Source: Methanosphaera sp. ISO3-F5 | Lineage (GTDB): Archaea > Methanobacteriota > Methanobacteria > Methanobacteriales > Methanobacteriaceae | Length of the DNA: 64,000 bases | NCBI RefSeq assembly: GCF_034480035.2 | Contig: NZ_CP118754.2 | Span: 1 to 64,000 of the forward strand | Reading direction: 5' to 3' | Shown here: positions 19,301-29,142 of the stretch, one piece after another | Numbering within the stretch: the stretch's first letter is position 1 | Layout: the number at the start of each line of letters is the position of its first letter | Position numbers and translations under genes: made by a program | The notes under the pieces: generated by a model | Databases searched by the model: none | The model's input: the letters and a program-made list of their open reading frames with translations, nothing else | What the model was told of the DNA's origin: nothing

Positions 19301-22300
19301 TATTTATTGTGAAACTGTTTCCAGGATCTTCTCCAAAGTAACTGCCAGCAATAGTATTTAATTCAATATATGCATCTTTGGTAGTTGAAGTTATGTTTAC
19401 TGGTTTATTAACTATAATGCTAGTTAATTCTGGTATTCCTCCTATTTTTCCTTGGAAGTCTAGTACATCTCCTGGATTTACTATTGATTTTATTCCATTT
19501 TGGTCAAAGAATAAAGTTATAGTTCTATTGTTTACAACATAGGTTTTTGCTTTTCCATCGTATGTTGTTTCTCCTCCAAGATCATTGATTTTACCAGTTA
19601 ATTCTGTGTCTTTGCTTACAAATACTTTTCCAAAGTTGTCTAAGAATACATTATCTTCTCCGACATCTATGCTACAATTGTTTAATGTTAATGTTCCAAA
19701 GTTACTGTTGTCTTTCTGGTTTGTTGTACAATTGTTTAATGTTACTTTTCCATTAAATATGTAACTTTTATTTAATGTAGTGTCATTGATTACATAGTTT
19801 CCATTTATTGTATCAATTATTGGAAGTATTTTGGTTATATCATTTATTACTATTTCACCAGTACCTGTGATTTTAGCGTTTTCACCAAATACTGTGTTAT
19901 CATCTATTATTAAACGTCCTTTGTTTTCAATAGTTGAATTTATTGTACAATTATTTAATGTTAGTCTGCCTTCATTAACTTTGTTTGCGTTTATAGTTTT
20001 ATTTTCTAGTACTATGTTGCCTGTATAAGTTGTTAGGTAATCAGCTACTCTTTGTGTGTCATTGATAATTATTTTTCCATTGCCGGTAATTTTGAAATTT
20101 TCACCAAATACTGTGTCATCAGATATTATTAATGTTCCACTATTATCTATTGTACTATCTACTGTTACATTATTTAATTCTAATGTTCCACTATTTGATA
20201 CGACATTGTTGAGTGTTGAGTTTTTAAATATTAGATTAGCATTTTCTTTATTGGTAATTGTTCCAGTTAATGTGGAATTTTCAATAGTTAAATCACCTGA
20301 ATTAACAATATTTTTAGTATAACTTTCCAAGTCGAGTGTTGCTTCTCCAGTAAATTCTTCCATATATGGGAATAATTGACTTGTATTATTTGTAATAACT
20401 TTACCTGAACCAGTTATTTTAAATGAAGTACCAAATGTAACATCATCTCCAAGAATTAAAGTTCCAGTATTAGTTATTTTATTGTTAAGAACTGTGTCTC
20501 TTATTGTAGCATTTTTGTGGTTTATAATCTCTTTTTGCACAGTTGAATTCTCAATAACCAAATTACCACTATTTTCTACAATAGCATTTATAGTTGAATT
20601 ACGAATAGTAAGATTAGTAGTACTGTTCTTATTTCTTGTAATTGTTTGATTTTCTAGAAGATAATCTAAACCAGAATAACGATCAATATAAGGTGCAATC
20701 CTTACCGTATTATTAATAATTATTTGACAATTACCGGCTATTGTTATTTTAAATGGGTTAATAAAAATTACATCATCCTCAAATATTAAAGTAGGTGTTG
20801 TTCCATATTGGGAACTAACATAAAGTGTTCCTTTCAATGTTGAATTTTTTACAATAAGATCCCCATACTCATCTATTCCACCATTATTGTTTAATGTCAC
20901 ATTTTTTAAGGTCAATTTACCAAAATTTGTTTTATAAGTGTTAACTGTTACATTTTCTAAAGTATAATCTCCATCATATCTGTCTAAATATGCGGATATT
21001 GCAGTAGTTTGATTAGTAATTATTTCCCCATTGTTAACGATACTTGCTCGTGAACCAAATATTACATCATCTTCAATAATTAAAACAGCACCCTCATTAT
21101 TAGATATGGTACTATTTATTGTTGAATTTCGTATTGTTAAATTACCATAATTTTCTTTCATTTGGGTAATGGTTGTGTTTTCTAATATGTATGTACCATT
21201 ATAATTCTGTAAATATGGTGTTACACTCATAATATCGTCAGTAATAACAGCACCAGATGCTGTTATTTCTGCTTTTTCTCCAAAAACAACATTATCTAAT
21301 GTTAAATTACCTATATTACTTATAGTCGTGTTTAATATACAGTTACGTAATGTTAAATTACCATAATTTGTTTTTGTTTTAGTAATATTAATGTTTTCAA
21401 GTACATATGTACCGTTATATCTAGAATAATAAGGTGCTATTTTGTTTTCATCAGAAATAATAACTTTTCCAGCACCATATACATTAATAACACAATTATC
21501 CCCAAACTCAACATCATCATCAAAAGTAATTAAACCTGTTGTCTGAATAGATACTGAATTGTTAATAATTGAATCAGATATATGTGATTCGCTAGGAGAA
21601 AGTGGTCCATTAATAGTAGATTTAGATATAGTTAAATTTCCCCAACTCATAATAGTTTTAGTAATATTTGAATTAATTATAGTTAAATTCCCATAATTAT
21701 CAATGTTACCATTTATATTAGAATTTATTATGGTTAAGTTACCATTATTGGTTTTTTTACTATCTATAATAACATTTTCTAGAGTATAATTTCCATTATA
21801 AGTATTTTGGAAAGGTAATAATTGTGTTTCGTTATCACTTGTAATAGTTCCTTTGCCTTCATACTTAAAGTTTTCACCAAAGGTTGTATTCTTAAGAATA
21901 ATTTTTGCATTATTACTATTACTTAAAGTACCATTCAATAATGAATTTTCTATAGTTAAAGAACCAATATTTGAAATAACACTGGTTTCTGTAGATTTAA
22001 CAGAATTTAATAACATGCTCCCGGTAAATGTACTTTCTCCGGTAATTGTGGAGTCAAATATTTTAGTATCTGAATCACGCTCAAAAGAACTTGGTCCATT
22101 CAAGGTAACATTATTTAATGTCATTTCATTACATTCATTAATTAATAAAACATCAAATGTAATTTGGTTAATAGTGATAGGACACAGATTAATAAATAAC
22201 ATTCCAGGTTCATCACCAGATCCAGTTATTGTTTGTTTATTCCCATTAATAGTTATTTTAGGAGCTGAAGATCCTTCTTCATAGACTGTAAATTCTGAAA

Positions 22301-22625
22301 CATCATATGTTCCTTCTTTTAAGTTAATAATATATTCATCATTTGTTGAATCTTCTACTGCACTGTTAATAGCTGTGGTAAACTCATCCATATTGTTTAC
22401 TTCTACTGTTTTGGTTGCAGTTTTTATGTTCTTTGTTTTGTTTTCTTTTATTATTTTTTTGGCTTCTGTACTTGTTGCTACTTTTTCTAGTGTGTGTGTT
22501 GTTTGTTCTAGTGTTTCTGTATTTGTATTTGTGTGTGTTGTTGTGTTGTCACTAGCACTTGCAACACTTATTGTTAGAAATAGTAGTGTGATTAGTACTA
22601 TGAAGTATTTCATGTGTTTTTTCAT
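16353..22625 (-). CDS. Giant adhesin-like protein (2090 aa)
   Basis: A surface ALP with a signal peptide at 1-25 (cleavage after SVASA). Residues ~90-1450 form a parallel beta-helix. Its first two-thirds are built of a long-period repeat of ~80-100 aa with FGEN.KITG.G.I, then G.Y.LEN.TI...K.N.G.LTI.N, seen at least eight times. After an Ig-like domain (~1450-1545) comes a heptad coiled coil (~1548-1715: ELANTTQKADTLEKQLKDAN), then four Ig-like repeats of ~93 aa with TTFKV. boundaries. It ends at a Lys-rich tail with no anchor sequence. The architecture matches the ALPs at 9203 and 56280. The frame is intact over 6.3 kb. The start ATG is at 22625; an internal Met at residue 5 is an alternative. 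Confidence 0.9.
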   Translation of the reverse strand: MKKHMKYFIVLITLLFLTISVASASDNTTTHTNTNTETLEQTTHTLEKVATSTEAKKIIKENKTKNIKTATKTVEVNNMDEFTTAINSAVEDSTNDEYIINLKEGTYDVSEFTVYEEGSSAPKITINGNKQTITGSGDEPGMLFINLCPITINQITFDVLLINECNEMTLNNVTLNGPSSFERDSDTKIFDSTITGESTFTGSMLLNSVKSTETSVISNIGSLTIENSLLNGTLSNSNNAKIILKNTTFGENFKYEGKGTITSDNETQLLPFQNTYNGNYTLENVIIDSKKTNNGNLTIINSNINGNIDNYGNLTIINSNITKTIMSWGNLTISKSTINGPLSPSESHISDSIINNSVSIQTTGLITFDDDVEFGDNCVINVYGAGKVIISDENKIAPYYSRYNGTYVLENINITKTKTNYGNLTLRNCILNTTISNIGNLTLDNVVFGEKAEITASGAVITDDIMSVTPYLQNYNGTYILENTTITQMKENYGNLTIRNSTINSTISNNEGAVLIIEDDVIFGSRASIVNNGEIITNQTTAISAYLDRYDGDYTLENVTVNTYKTNFGKLTLKNVTLNNNGGIDEYGDLIVKNSTLKGTLYVSSQYGTTPTLIFEDDVIFINPFKITIAGNCQIIINNTVRIAPYIDRYSGLDYLLENQTITRNKNSTTNLTIRNSTINAIVENSGNLVIENSTVQKEIINHKNATIRDTVLNNKITNTGTLILGDDVTFGTSFKITGSGKVITNNTSQLFPYMEEFTGEATLDLESYTKNIVNSGDLTIENSTLTGTITNKENANLIFKNSTLNNVVSNSGTLELNNVTVDSTIDNSGTLIISDDTVFGENFKITGNGKIIINDTQRVADYLTTYTGNIVLENKTINANKVNEGRLTLNNCTINSTIENKGRLIIDDNTVFGENAKITGTGEIVINDITKILPIIDTINGNYVINDTTLNKSYIFNGKVTLNNCTTNQKDNSNFGTLTLNNCSIDVGEDNVFLDNFGKVFVSKDTELTGKINDLGGETTYDGKAKTYVVNNRTITLFFDQNGIKSIVNPGDVLDFQGKIGGIPELTSIIVNKPVNITSTTKDAYIELNTIAGSYFGEDPGNSFTINKDGSYTNVTGIYFHNTQLWLYNTNHVTLDNISAVVENRRVGSGVGQTSIRANSSYITVKNSYFYTKENGMSSTLVLAWANYCDIINNTIIGGGGNGNLLYLTTYNIEIPYGALFNSYNNIINNTLIGPDTAADVCYGITISGNGNIIDGNTINYTGNGIMAQWGSGVTGDESEESAYNSTDNIVRNNKLYGGCGISGGHIIYNNYVEGPLSISKATAYNNTANRLSVSGETEIYNNTINGRTIIQGKNNQINNNTLKGNISITTGPINNTLTGNNITGTITLEGQNNTITNNRITTDEEYTITGKREVTGNIISDNYLQAANKSGKASINLRTADKNTIENNLPHNTKTSIKNNNPSLGDDLFIIVKVTDEDDKPLANAEVTLKVNDKEETLTTNNNGEIVYIYTPESEGNYTISAEFNANDAYTTSQNTTTVNIINTTKVVEDLKEELANTTQKADTLEKQLKDANQTINNQKTTLDNLNKTLTQTQKDLQNATKKITEQNQTINDLNKKVADANKKVDNLNKSNNDLNNKLNDANKKVDNLTNANSNLNKQLADADKKIDTLTKQNDDLEKQLADLNKKVDTLTKTVDTLNKTVAARDNTLKELTTKTSTKITVNKINTTTVGSTITVTGKVTDDNGKALNNMPVSIKINTATTKAVTNANGVYTYTTTAWNVGTSNVTVSSIANDKYTSNTAKTTFKVSKAKPVLKLNSISAVKYKDKVTVTGSLMDNNNKAINGAQITLKINSKSVNVKTAKDGSLTYTTSATSMGTNNVTATYNGNTKYNKVTAKTTFKVNKQNLILTVDRVASGLKYKDPLVVGGRLVDGNAKAVANSQVNLKFNGKTYKAKTDKNGYYKVTTRATTMDKNNLTVTYAGNKYYNKATAKTTFTVAKQDLVITFNTVKYSNGKVTISGTFTDRNRHALMNSLARITLNGKQGTAKTDKTGTFTYTTKANKGTYKVTLAYPGNARYNAYSKTSTVKTA

Positions 22626-22863
22626 AGGTTTTCATCTACCTTTCATTTTATTCTTATTCAAAATTTTACAATGTGTGTTCATTGTTTTTTGAATATTTGT
22701 TGTTTTGTGTTTTATTATTATTAGTTTTAATGCCTTTAATTGTTGTTTTAAAAGTTCTTGTTTTGTCTTTTTTTGTTTTGTTTCTCTTTTTTTGTTGGTT
22801 TTTGGGTTGTTTGAATTTTTTTCTTTTATGTTGTGGTTGGTGCTCGTTGTTTCTTTAATGAAA

Positions 22864-22873
22864 GGGGGGGGGG
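22864..22873. repeat. 10-G homopolymer upstream of the giant ALP
   Basis: Ten consecutive G (C on the ALP coding strand) about 240 bases before the ALP start codon. The rest of 22626-23018 is T-rich with no credible gene; its short frames are low-complexity Phe/Leu/Val strings. Confidence 0.6.
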
Positions 22874-23008
22874 CATTTTTTGTGGTTTAATAATTTTTTT
22901 AAGCGTTTCTGAGTGCTTTTTTGTGGATTGACTATTTTTTTTATGTGTCTGTCGGTTTGTCTTATATTGTAGAATATGTGGTTTTGTTGTCGTGTTCATG
23001 TTTTTGTG

Positions 23009-24741
23009 TTATGTTTCTCAATGCTGTCAACTTAATTTTTGATTTGTTTTGTTTGATAATGTTTTTTCTATGAAAAAAAAATATTTTGTTTAAAAGCTTC
23101 TTCTTAGATTGTAGGGGTATTTTACGTGTCTTTTGGTTTTTCTGTTTGTTGATGGTCGGTTGAATTTGTGATCTGTTGTGAATTTGATTGATTTTATGAT
23201 TAAATTGTTTAAGATTCTTTTTATTTCGTTTAATGGTTTTAATAGTATTTGGGTTAGTTTGTTTTTGAGACGTCCTATTCCCAGATTGGTGTTTGGTCGT
23301 TTTTCTTTATCGTGTTTTTCTCGTAATTCTTTGTTTTCTGGTTCTAATTCTTTTTGTGCTTTGTTTTGTATTGCCATTTGTAAATTGAAGATGTATATTT
23401 GTGAATAGAAGTCTTGTTCAATTATGGTTCTTCTTTTTCCAGAGAAATTTTCTATTCGTATCTTATTTTTGATTTTTTCGTAATTTAATTCGATTTCCCA
23501 CCTCATTTTGTATAATTCTTTGAGTTTGTGAATGTCTGCTTCTGATTCGGTGATGTTAGTAAATAGTATTTCTGTAACTCCATTGTCTAATAAGGGTTTG
23601 CTTATTCTTGTTTGATAATATTCTAGGTTTAATGCTTGTTTTTTTATGTTTTTATCTTTGATGTTTTGAGTTCTGTTGGTATTGATTTCTAATTGTACTG
23701 TTTCATCACGAGATTTCATAGTTAATATTTCGTTTTGGTAGTATCTTTCATTAGATCTGAATAAATATTTAATACCTTTGTTTTCAAGGAATAACATTAA
23801 TTCAAGTGATATATAACCCCTATCAAAGATTATTATTGTTTTTTCTAAATTTATTTTATCTTCAATATTGGATATGTGTTGTTTAACTAATTCCCTTTCA
23901 TTTGATTTAAAATCACCTAAGATAGCATCAACTACAAGGTTATATTTAGCATCTATTAACATAGAAGCTTTAACACTTGGTGCCTGGGTGTACACTATGG
24001 TATCTGGTGCAACATTAAATTCTTCTTTGGTAATTTTAATATTAGGTAATTGAAGATCAGAACCATCAACTAAAAGTATTGTATAATCTTTAAAATCATG
24101 TTCAAATTCAGAACTATTAAATACATCTTTTATAAAGTCTATATTCATGTCTTTAAAGATTTTAGGTTTAATTTTAAGTCGTTGCTTTGATAAAGCCTGT
24201 TTAGAAATGATTTTAGATTCATCATCCCAACGTTCTTTAACGTACTCTTCAATCTCAATAGCACTACTACGACCTTTATTGACTAAAACAAAAAGTACAT
24301 AATCCATAAAACTCCATTTACGAACACAAGTAAAAGCTTTACGTCCATACCAATACTTATAATCATTATAGTCTTCAATCCTACAAATAGAATTCTCAAC
24401 CTCAACCATAAAATTCATAAATTAACACCACAAATAAGATAAATTCAAATAAAAATGAATACAATAAACTCATAACAAAATTCAAAAAAGTATAGAAATC
24501 ATATTCACTAATAAAATATATATAAAAAGTAATATATAAATATAACTATAATTAATAATTAAAACAACGATTAAAAAAATAAACACTAATAATAACAACT
24601 ATAACAATAATAAAAGTAATAATAAATTAAAACAAAGAAAAATTAATGAAAATAATAAAAATAAAAATCAAAAAATAATTTAAAATAAAAATAAACTAAT
24701 AAAATGATAACTACTTAAATTGACAGCATTGTTATGTTTCT
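23009..24741. mobile_element. Complete IS4-family insertion sequence with target duplication
   Basis: The ends are CAATGCTGTCAACTTAA (23019-23035) and, inverted, CAATGCTGTCAATTTAA (24715-24731), with one mismatch. They are flanked on both sides by TTATGTTTCT (23009-23018 and 24732-24741), a 10-bp target duplication. The element is 1713 bp and contains one intact transposase. All three facts suggest recent transposition. Confidence 0.9.
23090..24418 (-). CDS. IS4-family transposase
   Basis: A 442-aa DDE transposase. The catalytic Asp residues are D118 (LLVDGSDLQ) and D199 (IIIFDRGY). The family YREK signature is exact: Y303-x2-R306-x3-E310-x6-K317 in ELYKMRWEIELNYEKIKNK. A basic C-terminal tail (NRKTKRHVKYPYNLRRSF) follows. 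The frame is undamaged and the element ends are intact, so it may be active. It is the only gene in the element. Confidence 0.92.
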   Translation of the reverse strand: MNFMVEVENSICRIEDYNDYKYWYGRKAFTCVRKWSFMDYVLFVLVNKGRSSAIEIEEYVKERWDDESKIISKQALSKQRLKIKPKIFKDMNIDFIKDVFNSSEFEHDFKDYTILLVDGSDLQLPNIKITKEEFNVAPDTIVYTQAPSVKASMLIDAKYNLVVDAILGDFKSNERELVKQHISNIEDKINLEKTIIIFDRGYISLELMLFLENKGIKYLFRSNERYYQNEILTMKSRDETVQLEINTNRTQNIKDKNIKKQALNLEYYQTRISKPLLDNGVTEILFTNITESEADIHKLKELYKMRWEIELNYEKIKNKIRIENFSGKRRTIIEQDFYSQIYIFNLQMAIQNKAQKELEPENKELREKHDKEKRPNTNLGIGRLKNKLTQILLKPLNEIKRILNNLIIKSIKFTTDHKFNRPSTNRKTKRHVKYPYNLRRSF

Positions 24742-24986
24742 GTAAAAAATTAGGTTTTATATCTGCTTTTTTCTGGTAACATGGCATATTTTAATGTTGG
24801 TGTGGGGGGTGTTGGAGTTATGGTGGTATTATGTTTTCTCGTAGAATAGATATTTTTAAATATTTTCAGTAATATATTTATCAAATAGTTATTAATACTT
24901 TTCAAATGAAATTTAAAATATTTCTTTTTTAGATAATTGACAGTATTTAATATATGAGTTTAAGTTAAAAGGAAGGGATGATAATT

Positions 24987-25769
24987 ATGGTAGATAAAGT
25001 TATTTTAGTAGTTAGTTTTGGAACGTCATATAACAATAATCGTGATCTTAGTATTGGGGCAATTGAGAAGGATATTGATGATTATTTCAAAGATTTTGAG
25101 ATTAGACGAGCATTCACGAGTCAAATGATAATTAATAAATTGAAGAAACGTGACAATCTTGAAATAGATAATGTTCGTGAGGCTTTGGAAAGGGCTGTGG
25201 ATGATGGGGTTAAAACTCTTATTGTTCAACCTACTCATATGATGGATGGAACAGAGTATCATTATAAAATTAAGGATCATTTGGATGATTTTGTGGATAA
25301 ATTTGACACACTGGTACTGGGTGAGCCTTTAATTAAATATGATGAGGATTATGAGGATTTAATTGACTGTATCACGGCAACAGACTATGATGATGATACT
25401 GCTGTTGTTTTCATGGGTCATGGAACACCTGCTGATTCTAACAAGATTTATACTACATTACAGGATAAACTTGTTTCCAAGAATTATGGGAATTATTATA
25501 TTGGAACTGTTGAGGCAGAACCATCATTTGATGATGTTTTAGCAATGATTAAGAAGGGTGAATATAAGAGGATTGTTTTAAAACCGTTAATGGTAGTGGC
25601 AGGGGATCATGCTCAAAATGATATGGCTGGTGATGAGGAGGATTCTTGGAAGTCCATGTTTGAATCAGAGGGGTATGAAGTTGAATGCTTTATTGAGGGT
25701 TTAGCTCAATCAAAAGCAGTTAGGGATATGTATATTAAGCACCTTGAACAATTAATTGAAAATATATGA
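24987..25769 (+). CDS. cbiK: Sirohydrochlorin cobaltochelatase CbiK
   Basis: Anaerobic cobalt chelatase that inserts Co2+ into sirohydrochlorin in the early-insertion cobamide pathway; methanogens need cobamides for methyl transfer. The family pattern is present: VSFGTSYNNNR near the N-terminus, VQPTHMMDGTEY, the first metal-site His in FMGHGTPADSN, and the second in VVAGDHAQNDMAGDEEDSW. Spacing between these two matches the known catalytic His pair of CbiK. Length (~260 aa) is normal. An ATG at 24978 is only one base from the GGAAGG ribosome-binding site; the ATG at 24987 (MVDKVILVV) has proper spacing and is preferred. It appears monocistronic; 24742-24986 holds no gene. Confidence 0.9.
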   Translation: MVDKVILVVSFGTSYNNNRDLSIGAIEKDIDDYFKDFEIRRAFTSQMIINKLKKRDNLEIDNVREALERAVDDGVKTLIVQPTHMMDGTEYHYKIKDHLDDFVDKFDTLVLGEPLIKYDEDYEDLIDCITATDYDDDTAVVFMGHGTPADSNKIYTTLQDKLVSKNYGNYYIGTVEAEPSFDDVLAMIKKGEYKRIVLKPLMVVAGDHAQNDMAGDEEDSWKSMFESEGYEVECFIEGLAQSKAVRDMYIKHLEQLIENI

Positions 25770-26161
25770 TCACATATATATTTTTTCCCTTATTTTCTTC
25801 CTTGTATTATATATGCTTCTTTTTTTATTCAAATTTCTCTCTTTAATAATATTTTTTGTTTTAAGGTTGTACTCTTGTCTCGTTGGTAGTTATTTTATAT
25901 GGCTAGTATTTTCAATATGATTTCCATATAGAAGTCAGTCATCTAATTTTATTCATCTTATCGTATATTTTATAATTTTTTGCATAATAATTTTTTTTTT
26001 AGTCTTCTCTTATGTTATAATTGTTTTATCAAATTTTTTATAATATAATTATCCAATATAATAATAGAAAAGGGGGAGGGGTGTTCTGAAACAGTTACTG
26101 TAAAATAAACACTCCTTTTAGAAAATAATAAATATATAATATTTTATTTTATGTGATAATA

Positions 26162-27883
26162 ATGAATACAAATACAAAAATTGGAGTAATGGCACTGCTT
26201 TCAATAATTTTATTGTTTGTATTGTCCTTTTGGATAACATTACTCCCACAGAATACGGATAATTCTCTTCGTTTCGGCATATTAACATTACTGCCACCAC
26301 TAGTGGCAATAATCTTGGCATTTGTTACCAAACAAACATTACTCTCCTTGTTTCTAGGAGTTTTTGTAGGAGAGTTCATGCTAAATGTCCGGGATGTTAA
26401 TGTTATCACAACAGCTGTTAATGCCTTTCTACAATTATGTGGTGAGGTTATCACATCCATGTCTGATCCATGGAATGCTGCAATTATCCTGCAATGTTTA
26501 CTAATTGGTGGTATAATACAGTTAATTACTCGGATGGGCGGAACCAAGGCGTTGGGTGATGCATTTGCAAGAAGGGCAGATACTCCAGAAAAGGCTCAGC
26601 TGTTAACATGGGCGTTGGGTATGTGTGTCTTCTTTGATGATTATGCAAATGCGTTGATAGTGGGTCCTATTATGAGGTCTGTAACGGATAAGCTTAAAAT
26701 ATCTCGTGAGAAATTGTCATTCATCATAGACTCCACGGCAGCTCCTGTTGCAGGTATATCTATCATTTCAACATGGATTGGATTGGAAATTACCTTAATA
26801 AAGGATGCTTTAAACACTATAGGTTTGGCTGGTGTGAGTGGTTTTGGTTTATTCCTGGAAACAATTCCCTTCAGGTTTTATAATATATTCATATTAATAT
26901 TCGTAGTATTGTCAGCTCTAACATTATATGAATTTGGGCCAATGAAAAAAGCAGAACAAGATGCAAGAAAAAGAAAGAATACAGAAAAAGTAGCAGGTAA
27001 TTCTTCTCAGTTTAAGGATGTTCAGCCGGTTGAAAACATAGAGTATTCTGTATGGTCTGCACTAATACCAATACTTACATTGGTCATCACGGCATTATTA
27101 GCATTTTATTGGAGTGGTTACAACACTATTCTCACTGGAAACAACACAGAACTAATACACTTGATGAACACTTCACCATTCTCATTCAATGGTATTTTTG
27201 AAGCATTATCCAATTCGGATGCATCTGTTGCTCTCTTCCAGTCTGCACTGTTTGCATCAATAGTAGCAATATTAATCAGTGTGGGTAAAAATATTTTGAC
27301 AATTGGTGAAGCATTGGATGAATGGGTTAATGGTATGAAGCCGATACTTTTAACTGGTGTGATATTACTGCTTGCATGGTCTCTTGGTGGGGTTGTGGAT
27401 AAGGTGGGTACTGCACATTATCTTATAAGTGTTTTAGAAAGTTCACTGCCAATGTTCATACTGCCTACTTTAATATTCGTATTAAGTGCCATAATATCAT
27501 TTGCTACTGGTACTGCGTATGGTACTATGAGTATACTGATGCCATTAGCTATTCCTCTTGCCTGGGCTATAGGTGGTGGTGATATGAATTATCTTATCGT
27601 CAGTATTAGTGGTGTGTTAACAGGTTCTATATTTGGTGATCATTGTTCTCCAATATCGGATACTACTATCCTTTCGGCGATGGGATCTGGTTGTGATCAT
27701 ATCAGTCACGTGGGTACTCAGATTTATTATGCTGTCTTTGTTGCCCTTGTTGCTATAGTGGTTGGTTATATTCCTGCCGGGTTTGGTGTTCAATGGTATC
27801 TTTCTATTCCTGTGGGTATTGTTGTATTATATGCTGGACTCAGATTCTTGGGTGAACGGGTAGGATTTGATGGGGAATCCTAG
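26162..27883 (+). CDS. NhaC-family Na+/H+ antiporter
   Basis: An integral membrane transporter of about 573 aa with ten or more hydrophobic segments. The Na_H_antiporter (PF03553/NhaC) pattern is clear: CVFFDDYANALIVGPIMRSV with paired Asp, STAAPVAGISIISTWIGLEI, and SGVLTGSIFGDHCSPISDTT, the most conserved loop. Probably Na+/H+ exchange, though some members move organic acids or amino acids, so the substrate is not fixed. A GTG at 26153 is possible, but GTGAT four bases before the ATG at 26162 acts better as the ribosome-binding site. A truncated duplicate of its 3' part lies at 29187-29736. The gap 25770-26161 has no gene. Confidence 0.85.
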   Translation: MNTNTKIGVMALLSIILLFVLSFWITLLPQNTDNSLRFGILTLLPPLVAIILAFVTKQTLLSLFLGVFVGEFMLNVRDVNVITTAVNAFLQLCGEVITSMSDPWNAAIILQCLLIGGIIQLITRMGGTKALGDAFARRADTPEKAQLLTWALGMCVFFDDYANALIVGPIMRSVTDKLKISREKLSFIIDSTAAPVAGISIISTWIGLEITLIKDALNTIGLAGVSGFGLFLETIPFRFYNIFILIFVVLSALTLYEFGPMKKAEQDARKRKNTEKVAGNSSQFKDVQPVENIEYSVWSALIPILTLVITALLAFYWSGYNTILTGNNTELIHLMNTSPFSFNGIFEALSNSDASVALFQSALFASIVAILISVGKNILTIGEALDEWVNGMKPILLTGVILLLAWSLGGVVDKVGTAHYLISVLESSLPMFILPTLIFVLSAIISFATGTAYGTMSILMPLAIPLAWAIGGGDMNYLIVSISGVLTGSIFGDHCSPISDTTILSAMGSGCDHISHVGTQIYYAVFVALVAIVVGYIPAGFGVQWYLSIPVGIVVLYAGLRFLGERVGFDGES

Positions 27884-28140
27884 TCGGATTCATCCTTCAT
27901 TGTTTTTCATACTTTTTTTTTCTTAGTTTTTTCTTTTATTATTCCGTGTTTTTTTTTATTGGGAGGATATATTATATCTATTGTTTTTTTGGGTGGTTGC
28001 ATGATTACGCATCCCATAATATTTTTGTCATGAAATAAATTCATACTGGAGAAATGATTAAATATGATAAAATTGAAAAATAATTAAGTATATTTCTGAT
28101 AATTAACTTAAATAAAATTATAAAAATTTCAGTGTCTATT

Positions 28141-28746
28141 ATGTCTTATATTTATATTGATGAAAGTGGAGATTTAGGAAACAAAGAGGTTAGTTCCAAA
28201 TATTTTGTTATTGCAGCTATAGAAGTAAAAGACTCAAAAAAATTAGATAGAATCATAACAAAAATACGACGGAATTCCAAAAAGTATATTAATACTACTA
28301 ATGAAATTAAAGGTGCTACACTTCCAAAAAATTTCAAGAAAAAGATTCTTAAAAAAGTAAACTCTCTTGATAATAATATCTTCATTATAGTTTTCAATAA
28401 AGAGAATAGATATAAATTAAAACAAAATAATAATAACATGGTATATGATGAATTATCCTCAGAATTAGCAAAAATTATTAAAATTACATCTCCCACTTTT
28501 ATATTTGTGGATAAATCAAAAAATAAAAAAGAAGACATTATAATTTATAATAAAAAGTTTAATAATAATTTAATGAATTTTAAGAAATATCCTGTTGATA
28601 TAAAACACGTAAATTCTCTTCATTATAAGGGATTACAAATAGTGGATATAATAGCTTGGTCAGCATTTCAGAAATATGAACATAAAAATGATGAATTTAT
28701 TGAATTATTAGATAATGTATCTTTAAAATTAGTATTTGAAGAATGA
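28141..28746 (+). CDS. DUF3800 protein
   Basis: A 201-aa protein of the DUF3800 family, which adopts an RNase H-like fold. The N-terminal motif MSYIYIDESGDLGNKE with its Asp/Glu pair, FVIAAIEV, a central FIFVDKSKNKKE and the C-terminal LHYKGLQIVDIIAWSAFQ are the typical landmarks. A nuclease function and links to phage defence or mobile elements are often suggested, but the role is unproven. A GTG three codons upstream (28132) is an alternative start; the ATG directly before SYIYIDESG matches family starts. It stands alone between the antiporter gene and its duplicate. Confidence 0.8.
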   Translation: MSYIYIDESGDLGNKEVSSKYFVIAAIEVKDSKKLDRIITKIRRNSKKYINTTNEIKGATLPKNFKKKILKKVNSLDNNIFIIVFNKENRYKLKQNNNNMVYDELSSELAKIIKITSPTFIFVDKSKNKKEDIIIYNKKFNNNLMNFKKYPVDIKHVNSLHYKGLQIVDIIAWSAFQKYEHKNDEFIELLDNVSLKLVFEE

Positions 28747-28748
28747 AG

Positions 28749-28800
28749 AACCCATATACCACCTAATTCGCCCCTCGTCGAGACAAGGATATACGGGCTA
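28749..28800. ncRNA. GC-rich structured island, candidate small RNA or terminator
   Basis: Just after the DUF3800 stop, a stretch of about 50 bases has far more G+C than its surroundings. It can fold with CCCATATACC (28751-28760) against GGATATACGGG, and contains CTCGTCGAG as an inner hairpin. In AT-rich genomes structured RNAs often stand out this way. It could equally be the DUF3800 transcript end. The rest of 28801-29142 shows no gene. Confidence 0.3.
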
Positions 28801-29142
28801 AATTATCCCAATTTTTACCTTCTAAACTTACAATTATATATTATTAAACACATAGTATTTAAAAGTTTACCTATATTTTCATTATTAAAAAATTATTTTT
28901 CTAAAAAAAAATTCTTCATGTATAATCATTTATTTATGAATATTTCAGGGTGGTAATCTATTTGAGGAATCGTATATGAGAAGTATTTAGATTAAAGAGT
29001 TAATTTATCTGGATCATTAATTAATAACATTTTAAAGCAGTTCAGAAGTATTTAAAGTAAGAATGTTGTGAGTATATTAATTTGATATGACTCAAACATT
29101 TTCAACTCATGATTTTAAACATTTATTTGAGTTTTTAAGCAT

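Noticed and set aside
22673-22890. Two short plus-strand frames rich in Phe and Leu
   Set aside because: T-rich low-complexity DNA upstream of the ALP; no start signals and no protein-like composition.
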